In this document: positions 12,628 to 17,778 of the stretch, piece after piece
Position numbering within the stretch: position 1 is the first letter of the stretch
How the letters are laid out: each line of letters starts with the position of its first letter
Assembly (NCBI GenBank): GCA_035575095.1
Contig: DATLYF010000032.1
Span: forward strand, 1 to 17,778
Origin: DATLYF01 sp035575095
Lineage (GTDB): Bacteria; Pseudomonadota; Gammaproteobacteria; Competibacterales; Competibacteraceae
Length of the DNA stretch: 17,778 nucleotides
Direction: 5' to 3'
Made by a program: the position numbers and the translations under genes
The notes under the pieces: generated by a model
Database searches by the model: none
What the model was told of the DNA's origin: nothing
What the model saw: the letters and a program-made list of their open reading frames with translations, nothing else

Positions 12628-13821
12628 ATGACTGAGCAACTTCCCGTTCTCGTCGCCGGCGGCGGCATCGGCGGCCTGGCCGCGGCGCTGGCCCTGGTGC
12701 GCCGCGGGTTCAGCGTCAAGGTGCTGGAGCAGGCGCCGGAGATCGGCGAGATCGGTGCCGGCATCCAGCTCGGGCCCAACGCCTTCCACGCCTTCGATGC
12801 GCTCGGCGTCGGCGAGAAGGCGCGCGGTCGCGCGGTCTACACCGACTACATGGTGATGCATGACGCGCTGGACGGCAGCCTGGTTGCCCGCGTTCCCACC
12901 GGCGAGGCCTTCCGCCAGCGCTTCGGCAACCCCTATGCGGTGATCCACCGCGTCGACGTGCACCTGTCGCTGCTCGAAGGCGCCCAGGAAACCGACCTCG
13001 TCGAATTTCTGACCTCGACCCGCGTCGAACGCATCGAGCAGGACGGCAGCAGCGTCACTGTCTACGATCAGAACGGCAAGGCCCATCGCGGCCTGGCGCT
13101 GATCGGTGCCGACGGCATCAAGTCGGTGGTGCGCCAGCAGTACGTCAACGATCCGCCGCGCGTCACCGGCCACGTGGTCTATCGTGCCGTGGTCGACAAG
13201 AGCGAGTTCCCCAAGGATCTGCAGTGGAACGCCGCCAGCATCTGGGTCGGTCCCAACTGCCACCTGGTGCACTACCCGCTGCGCGGCGGCGAGCAATACA
13301 ACGTGGTGGTGACCTTCCACAGCCGCAACAAGGAAGAATGGTCCGTCACCGAAGGCAGCCGGGAAGAGGTGCAGAGCTATTTCCAGGGCATCTGCCCGCA
13401 AGCCCGCCAGCTCATCGACTTGCCCAAGAGCTGGAAGCGCTGGGCCACCGCCGACCGCGAACCGATCGAAAACTGGACCTTCGGCCGCGTCACCCTGCTC
13501 GGCGATGCCGCCCACCCCACCACGCAGTACCTGGCCCAGGGCGCCTGCATGGCGCTGGAAGACGCAGTGACGCTCGGTGAAGCCCTACGCGTCCACGACA
13601 ACGACTTTGTCAAGGCTTTCGCTCTGTATCAGCGCTCGCGCGTGGCGCGCACCGCACGCATCGTGCTGTCCTCGCGCGAGATGGGCCGCATCTACCATGC
13701 CAAGGGCGTCGAGCGCCTGGTGCGTAACGATCTGTGGAAGGGGCGCACGTCCGAGCGTTTCTACGATGCGATGGAATGGCTGTATGGCTGGAACGTCAGC
13801 AACTGTCTGGCCAAGGACTGA
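12628..13821 (+). CDS. nagX: 3-hydroxybenzoate 6-monooxygenase (FAD-dependent)
   Basis: This 397-residue single-component flavoprotein would use NADH and O2 to hydroxylate 3-hydroxybenzoate to gentisate. FAD motifs are G11-G-G-I-G-G16 near the N-terminus, the DG motif IGADGIKSVVR (159-169) and the GD motif VTLLGDAAHPTTQYLAQGA (288-306). VHYPL (214-218) with H215 and Y216, and Q300 after HPTT, line up with the substrate-pocket His and Gln reported for the Rhodococcus 3-hydroxybenzoate 6-hydroxylase. The C-terminus (VERLVRNDLWKG, RFYDAMEWLYGWN) is typical of this subgroup rather than of salicylate hydroxylases. GAGTGAGGAAACAG provides a good ribosome site. Salicylate 5- or other hydroxylation remains an alternative. 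It is also known as MhbM or XlnD. Confidence 0.9.
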   Translation: MTEQLPVLVAGGGIGGLAAALALVRRGFSVKVLEQAPEIGEIGAGIQLGPNAFHAFDALGVGEKARGRAVYTDYMVMHDALDGSLVARVPTGEAFRQRFGNPYAVIHRVDVHLSLLEGAQETDLVEFLTSTRVERIEQDGSSVTVYDQNGKAHRGLALIGADGIKSVVRQQYVNDPPRVTGHVVYRAVVDKSEFPKDLQWNAASIWVGPNCHLVHYPLRGGEQYNVVVTFHSRNKEEWSVTEGSREEVQSYFQGICPQARQLIDLPKSWKRWATADREPIENWTFGRVTLLGDAAHPTTQYLAQGACMALEDAVTLGEALRVHDNDFVKAFALYQRSRVARTARIVLSSREMGRIYHAKGVERLVRNDLWKGRTSERFYDAMEWLYGWNVSNCLAKD

Positions 13822-13834
13822 GCGGGGCGCGACC

Positions 13835-14485
13835 ATGAAGCTGTACAACTTCTTCCGCAGCGGCACCTCCCACCGGTTGCGGATCGCGCTCAACCTGAAA
13901 GGCATCGCCTATGAGTACGTGCCGGTCGATCTGCGCACCGAGGAACACCTCGGTGCCGCCTTCAGGACGCTCAACCCGCAGCAACTGGTACCGGTGTTGA
14001 TCGAAGGCGATCTGACCCTGATCCAGTCGCCGGCGATCATCGAGTGGCTGGAGGAGCGCTATCCGACGCCGGCGCTGCTGCCTGCCGACCCGGACGACCG
14101 CGCCCAGGTGCGGGCGCTGGCGGCGATCATCGGCTGCGACATCCACCCGATCAACAACCGCCGCATCCTCGAATACTTGCGCAAGCAACTGGGCTGCGAC
14201 GAGACGGCGGTGCTCGCCTGGTGCGCGAACTGGATTCGCGCCGGCTTCGATGCGCTCGAAGCGATGCTCGCCGCCGACTGCCGGCGCGGCGATTTCTGCT
14301 TCGGCAACGCGCCTACGCTTGCCGACGTATACCTGATCCCGCAGGTCGAGAGCGCGCGCCGCTTCAACGTCGACCTCGCGCCCTGGCCCAACATCGTCGC
14401 CATCGATCGGAGCTGTGCCGAAATCGACGCTTTCCGCCGCGCCGCCCCCAGCGCGCAGCCGGATGCACCGGGCAAGGCCCCGTAA
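13835..14485 (+). CDS. nagL: Maleylpyruvate isomerase (glutathione-dependent, GST zeta-like)
   Basis: This 216-residue GST-fold enzyme would isomerise maleylpyruvate to fumarylpyruvate with glutathione. The opening MKLYNFFRSGTSHRLRIALN, then LNPQQLVPVL, IQSPAIIEWLEERYPTPALLP and IGCDIHPINNRRILEYLRKQ (about 112-131), closely match NagL of Ralstonia U2. S9-G10-T11-S12-H13-R14 is the glutathione-binding start of the family. The thioredoxin-like domain is about 1-80 and the helical domain about 85-205 (FGNAPTLADVYLIPQVESARRF). The homologue MaiA acts on maleylacetoacetate, but the gentisate operon context favours maleylpyruvate. The start codon is 13 nt after the monooxygenase stop, so the two are likely co-translated. 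The C-terminal residues after RRAAPSAQP vary in the family. Confidence 0.93.
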   Translation: MKLYNFFRSGTSHRLRIALNLKGIAYEYVPVDLRTEEHLGAAFRTLNPQQLVPVLIEGDLTLIQSPAIIEWLEERYPTPALLPADPDDRAQVRALAAIIGCDIHPINNRRILEYLRKQLGCDETAVLAWCANWIRAGFDALEAMLAADCRRGDFCFGNAPTLADVYLIPQVESARRFNVDLAPWPNIVAIDRSCAEIDAFRRAAPSAQPDAPGKAP

Positions 14486-14530
14486 GAGGCGAGCAGATCA
14501 TCCATCTTGACCCCAGGAGGAGTGCACAAT

Positions 14531-15511
14531 ATGCGTAACATTCTCACAACCGCAGCAAAAGCCCTTGCCGTGGTCGGCCTGCTCGGCCTCGGCATCCAGA
14601 GCGCTGCGGCCCAGGCGCTCAAGCTTGGCCACATCACCCCGCCCACCCATGTCTGGCATCAAGTTTCCGAGAAGATCGCCACCGATCTCGAGAAGACATC
14701 CGGCGGCAAGATGAAGATCGCCGTCAGCCCCTTGCAGAAGCTCGGTAACGAAGCGCAGATGATCAATTTGCTGCAGTCGGGCGCGATGCAGTTCGGCGTC
14801 TTTACCGTCGGCGGTCTCTCCAACCGTGAGGAATCCTTCCTCGCCTGGTCGCTGCCTTACGTCTTCAAGGACGTCGAGCATGCCACCCGCGCCACCACCA
14901 CGCCGGCTGCGCAGGAAATGCTCAAGCGGCTGGAAGCGCATGGCATGGTCGGTCTCGGCTATGTCTTTGCTGGCATGCGCCACGTACTCTCGGTCAAGCC
15001 GGTGAAATCGCCGCAGGATCTGGCCAACAAGAAGATCCGCGCCTTCCCCAACCCCATCTACAACGACTGGTGGTCGGCCAACGGCGCTGCCCCCACCGCG
15101 CTGCCGCTGTCCGAAATCGCCCCCTCGCTCACTACCGGGCTGCTCGATGCGGTCGACATCGACCTCGATGCCCTGGTCGGCCTGAAGCTCCATCAGCAGG
15201 CACCCAACCTGACGCTGACCCACCACATGGCCTTCCCCGCCGTGATCGTGGCATCGAAGAAATGGTGGGATGCCCGCACCGACGCCGAGCGTGACATGAT
15301 CCGCAAAGTGGTGGCCGAGGCCGAAACCTGGGGCTACAAGGCTGCAATCGACGCCGACGCCTCCAACCTCGACAAGGCCAAGGCCGACGGTACGCAGGTG
15401 ATCGACGCCGACCTTGCCGCCTTCCAGGCCGTCGGCAGCCAGATGCGCGACAAGTACACCGCAAAGAATCCGCTGATCGCGGATTTCTACAAGCAGGTTC
15501 AGGGGCTCTGA
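14531..15511 (+). CDS. dctP: TRAP transporter periplasmic substrate-binding protein (DctP family)
   Basis: This 326-residue protein has a signal peptide (MRNILTTAAKALAVVGLLGLG, then QSAAAQA, cleavage near residue 27-29). The mature protein starts LKLGHITPPTHVWHQVSEK, typical of DctP. The ligand-contacting Arg expected in the family is R170 in LANKKIRAFPN, followed by GAAPTALPLSEIAPSLTTGLLDAVD. The binding protein would capture an aromatic or other organic acid in the periplasm for the DctQM membrane pair. Substrate specificity is inferred from the operon: most likely 3-hydroxybenzoate or gentisate. The Shine-Dalgarno AGGAGG lies a few nt upstream and decides the ATG at 14531; an ATG at 14507 would lack the signal peptide at its N-terminus. 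It follows nagL by 45 nt. Confidence 0.93.
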   Translation: MRNILTTAAKALAVVGLLGLGIQSAAAQALKLGHITPPTHVWHQVSEKIATDLEKTSGGKMKIAVSPLQKLGNEAQMINLLQSGAMQFGVFTVGGLSNREESFLAWSLPYVFKDVEHATRATTTPAAQEMLKRLEAHGMVGLGYVFAGMRHVLSVKPVKSPQDLANKKIRAFPNPIYNDWWSANGAAPTALPLSEIAPSLTTGLLDAVDIDLDALVGLKLHQQAPNLTLTHHMAFPAVIVASKKWWDARTDAERDMIRKVVAEAETWGYKAAIDADASNLDKAKADGTQVIDADLAAFQAVGSQMRDKYTAKNPLIADFYKQVQGL

Positions 15512-15616
15512 GCGCGATCGGACCAGACTGCAACCGGGGCGTGTCCCGATCCAGCGGGCGCGCCTGTCGCGCTTCAGCAAATAACGAGCACTGAGCAACC
15601 TCCAATAGAGACCATC

Positions 15617-16120
15617 ATGCCCATCTACCACCTGATCCAGACTCTCGACCGCTGGCTTGCCGGCGCCGAGCGTGGCCTCGTCATCGCGCTTACCATCACC
15701 ATGACCGGCATCATGGTGACGCAGGTCGTGCTGCGCTATTTCTTCAACGCCCCTCTGTTCTGGGCCGAGGAAATCTCCGTCCAGCTCCTCGTCTTCATCA
15801 CCCTGTTCGGCCTGTCGTTGCTGACCCGCGCCGGCGCGTTGGTGACGATCGACTTCCTGCCGCAGGCGCTCTCCCCGCGTGGCCGCCACGTGCTCGCCAT
15901 CGGACTCGGCATCGGCTTTCTCATCCTGCTCGGTTTCATCACGAAGCTCGGCTGGGAGTGGATCATCCGCCCCGATGTCCAGGCCGAACTCGGCGCCACC
16001 ACCCAACTGCCGCGCTGGTACAACTACTCGCTGCTCCCCGCTGCGCTGCTGGCGATGTCTTTCCACCAGTTCACCGCGCTGCTGCGCCACCTCCATGATC
16101 TGAAGCAGGCCCACGCATGA
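15617..16120 (+). CDS. dctQ: TRAP transporter small permease (DctQ family)
   Basis: This 167-residue membrane protein has four predicted helices (about 19-39, 53-70, 91-112, 135-155). It carries the DctQ signature F-W-A-E-E-I-S (48-54), preceded by VTQVVLRYFFNAPL, and ends with LPRWYNYSLLPAALL. It is the small subunit of a TRAP transporter and pairs with the large permease encoded next. The start follows CAATAGAGACCATC, a weak Shine-Dalgarno. The gap to dctP (105 nt) is the largest within the operon; a short GCGCG/CGCGC hairpin lies in it but no T-run follows. Its stop overlaps the dctM start (ATGA), so the two permease subunits are translationally coupled. Confidence 0.92.
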   Translation: MPIYHLIQTLDRWLAGAERGLVIALTITMTGIMVTQVVLRYFFNAPLFWAEEISVQLLVFITLFGLSLLTRAGALVTIDFLPQALSPRGRHVLAIGLGIGFLILLGFITKLGWEWIIRPDVQAELGATTQLPRWYNYSLLPAALLAMSFHQFTALLRHLHDLKQAHA

Positions 16121-17394
16121 TCACGCTGCTCGTCTTCTTCGGCCTCCTGTTCGCCGGCTTTCCGATCTTCGGCGCCATTCTCGGCGGCGCCATCACCTTC
16201 ATGGCCACCAACGATCTGGCGGTGCTCTACGAATCGATCCCGATCCAGTTCTACGGCGCGCTCGAGATCAACGGCCTGCTCGCCATCCCGCTGTTCCTGC
16301 TGGTCGGCGAGATCATGAACAAGGGCGGGCTGACCCAGCGCTTGATCGCACTCACCGAGGTATTCGTCGGCGGCTTCAAGGGCGGGCTCGCCTACGCCAA
16401 TCTGTTTACCAACGCGATGGCGGCCTCCATCCTCGGCTCGGCAGTGGCGCAGATCGGCGTCATGAGCAAGGTGATGATTCCCGAGATGGAGAAGAAAGGC
16501 TATGACCGCGCCTTCGCCGGCGCCGTCACCGTCTCGGCCGGCCTGCTCGGGCCGATCATCCCGCCCTCGATGCTGATGATCATCTACGGCGTGGTCGCGG
16601 TGCAGCCGATCGCGCCGCTGTTCATCGCCGGCATCATCCCCGGCATGGCAATCGTTGCCGCGCTCTCGGTGGTGATCTTTCTCTACGGCCTGTTCGGCAC
16701 CGCTCTGCCCCCCGGTTCATCCGAATACCGCCGCAACGCCCTGCGTACGATCGTCGCCGGCATCATCCCCGGGTTCATTCCCGTCGTCGTCATCGTCGGC
16801 ATCATGAGCGGTGCGATGACACCCACCGAATCCGGCGCCGTGGCCTCGATGCTGGCGCTGGTAATCGCCTTCGCCTACCGCGAGATCAAGATTGCCGATC
16901 TGCCGGGCATCTTCCTTACCGTCGCCACCACCACCGCCACCATCACCGGCCTCATCGCCGCGGCCTCGGTGCTGAGCTGGGTACTGGCCTTCCAGGGCGT
17001 TCCCGACCAGATCGTCGAGCTCATCGCCGGCCTCACCGATTCGCCGCTCGCCTTCCTGCTGCTCGTGGTGGCGCTGCTGCTGCTGCTCGGCATGTTCCTC
17101 GAGAGCATCAGCGTGCTGATCGTGGTCGTGCCGATCCTGATGCCGGTGGTCACTACGCTTGGCATCGACCCGATCCACTTTGGCGTGGTGTGCACCGTAG
17201 CCACCGTGATCGGCCTGGTCACGCCACCGGTCGGCCCAGGGCTCTACATCGCCATGGTCCAGGCCCATGTGCCGATGGGAGCGCTCTTCCGCGCCACCGT
17301 TCCCTTCCTGCTCGCGGTGCTGGCGGTGCTGGTGATGATCGTTGCGGTGCCTGCGCTGTCGACCTGGTTACCGGCGCTCAGCGCGGTGCGCTGA
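16117..17394 (+). CDS. dctM: TRAP transporter large permease (DctM family)
   Basis: This 425-residue integral membrane protein has about 12 hydrophobic segments and the hallmark TRAP-DctM motifs. AIPLFLLVGEIMNKGGLTQRL is at about 56-76. ILGSAVAQIGVMSKVMIPEM (105-124) replaces the more usual GSS-x-AD version. G-L-L-G-P-I-I-P-P-S-M-L-M-I-I-Y-G is at 142-158, and a C-terminal TPPVGPGLYIA repeats the pseudo-symmetric binding-site motif. It forms the cation-coupled channel part with DctQ. It probably carries the aromatic acid bound by DctP into the cytoplasm, using a Na+ or H+ gradient. It is the last gene of the catabolic operon; a hairpin follows about 70 nt after the stop. Confidence 0.95.
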   Translation: MITLLVFFGLLFAGFPIFGAILGGAITFMATNDLAVLYESIPIQFYGALEINGLLAIPLFLLVGEIMNKGGLTQRLIALTEVFVGGFKGGLAYANLFTNAMAASILGSAVAQIGVMSKVMIPEMEKKGYDRAFAGAVTVSAGLLGPIIPPSMLMIIYGVVAVQPIAPLFIAGIIPGMAIVAALSVVIFLYGLFGTALPPGSSEYRRNALRTIVAGIIPGFIPVVVIVGIMSGAMTPTESGAVASMLALVIAFAYREIKIADLPGIFLTVATTTATITGLIAAASVLSWVLAFQGVPDQIVELIAGLTDSPLAFLLLVVALLLLLGMFLESISVLIVVVPILMPVVTTLGIDPIHFGVVCTVATVIGLVTPPVGPGLYIAMVQAHVPMGALFRATVPFLLAVLAVLVMIVAVPALSTWLPALSAVR

Positions 17395-17462
17395 GCGTAC
17401 GCCTTTCGACCGACTCGAGCGTGTTATGCGCTTTTTCGAGCTCTGTGCTCGATCAGAGGAGC

Positions 17463-17487
17463 TGGCCGCCCGACAAGCGGACGGCCA
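17463..17487. terminator. Inverted repeat after the catabolic operon (possible terminator)
   Basis: TGGCCG, C, CCG, loop ACAAG, CGG, A, CGGCCA form a nine-pair stem with one C-A mismatch, about 70 nt after the dctM stop. There is no T-run after it, so termination is only a guess. Confidence 0.3.
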
Positions 17488-17507
17488 TAGCATTCAGACG
17501 GCTGTCC

Positions 17508-17745
17508 TTTTGACATCCTCCCCGGCCTGAAGTCCGGAGATTCCTACTGCGCTCAGGCGCGGCATTGAGCCGCACCTGAGTCGCTTCGGTGGGTTCCTGG
17601 GCCGAGCGCGCAACCGCTACTCGTATCTCCACAGGCGTTACTTCCGGCGTGCCCCGCCGTAGGCCGCCTTGGGTTTCGACGGCGCCCTCGTTATAGGACG
17701 GCCGCGCCGTCCGCGCTGTCCTTCCCCGCCCTGAACGGCGGGGCT
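17508..17745 (-). ncRNA. Candidate omega-RNA (TnpB guide RNA scaffold) at the element's right end
   Basis: TnpB elements produce a structured RNA from the 3' end of tnpB and the right end, with a guide taken from flanking DNA. Here two strong stems are visible in the minus-strand transcript. One is a 7-bp stem at 17724-17743. The other is an 8-position stem at 17520-17539 with one G-U pair and one A-G mismatch, immediately before the terminal GATGTCAA. The guide would be read from 17508 downward into host DNA. The limits are approximate and the assignment depends on the unseen nuclease gene. Confidence 0.5.
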
Positions 17746-17778
17746 TGCCGCGCACCGGGTCAATCCTGCATCGCCTGC
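17508..17778 (-). mobile_element. Right end of an IS200/IS605-superfamily (IS1341/TnpB-type) element, truncated by the window
   Basis: On the minus strand the sequence ends with a hairpin (CTCCGGAC-TTCAG-GCCGGGGAG) followed by GATGTCAA. This is the well-known terminal pattern of TnpB-bearing IS200/IS605-group elements. A second hairpin, CCCCGCC-GTTCAG-GGCGGGG, lies at 17724-17743. Between them the minus frame 17453-17778 is open and includes the phrase QEPTEATQVRLNAAPERSRN, a type of tail seen after TnpB. The nuclease body would lie beyond the right edge, so neither the gene nor the left end can be confirmed. The element's end falls in the non-coding stretch after dctM and interrupts no gene. 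Confidence 0.65.

Noticed and set aside
12478..13515. A 345-codon minus-strand frame opposite the monooxygenase gene
   Set aside because: It mirrors the codons of a clear flavoprotein gene and has no domain or start signal of its own.
14498..16114. A 538-codon open frame on the minus strand opposite dctP and dctQ
   Set aside because: It is antisense to two well-supported genes, has no recognisable domain, and its His/Asp/Arg-rich composition is what GC-rich coding DNA gives when read on the opposite strand.
17453..17755. A 100-codon minus-strand frame treated as an independent gene
   Set aside because: It starts at a GTG with open frame continuing to the window edge, and it covers the transposon end and its hairpins, so it is more likely the tail or non-coding end of the element.
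1..17778. CRISPR array, tRNA or rRNA genes
   Set aside because: No regularly spaced direct repeats and no tRNA- or rRNA-like stretches were seen on either strand by eye.

Overview
The window is GC-rich and densely coding. It most resembles a beta- or gammaproteobacterium able to respire nitrogen oxides. The reasons are a long-form QueF, a Dnr-like Crp/Fnr regulator beside a hemerythrin/DUF2249/membrane-protein operon, and a Nag-type gentisate pathway. The genus cannot be settled from the sequence alone.

Left part (1-8.4 kb), mostly housekeeping and redox genes: the 3' end of an unrecognised gene; an Ap4A phosphorylase-like ATP adenylyltransferase; queF (preQ0 reductase, minus strand); a minus-strand operon with 4-nt overlaps (hemerythrin, DUF2249 protein, polytopic histidine-containing membrane protein) divergent from a Dnr-like regulator; a class II DAHP synthase (minus); a D-Ala-D-Ala carboxypeptidase; and a truncated, frameshifted mscS remnant. 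A SAM methyltransferase and a small four-cysteine DUF6455 protein follow on the minus strand.

Right part (9.6-17.4 kb), a complete aromatic-acid catabolic module: a LysR-type regulator is divergent from gentisate 1,2-dioxygenase, fumarylpyruvate hydrolase, 3-hydroxybenzoate 6-monooxygenase, maleylpyruvate isomerase and a three-part TRAP transporter (DctP, DctQ, DctM). Together they would import an aromatic acid (probably 3-hydroxybenzoate), hydroxylate it to gentisate, open the ring with O2, isomerise and hydrolyse to fumarate and pyruvate.

The right edge holds the terminal part of an IS200/IS605-superfamily (IS1341/TnpB-type) element on the minus strand. It carries two hairpins typical of the omega-RNA/right-end region; the body of the element lies outside the window.

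The most interesting regulatory signal is two perfect FNR/Dnr-type boxes (TTGAT-N4-ATCAA). One lies between the LysR gene and the gentisate operon; the other lies about 40 nt upstream of a plausible start site for the DUF6455 gene. A degenerate box lies between the Dnr-like regulator and the hemerythrin operon. This suggests that oxygen or NO sensing is wired into both an oxygenase-dependent catabolic operon and an uncharacterised cysteine protein.
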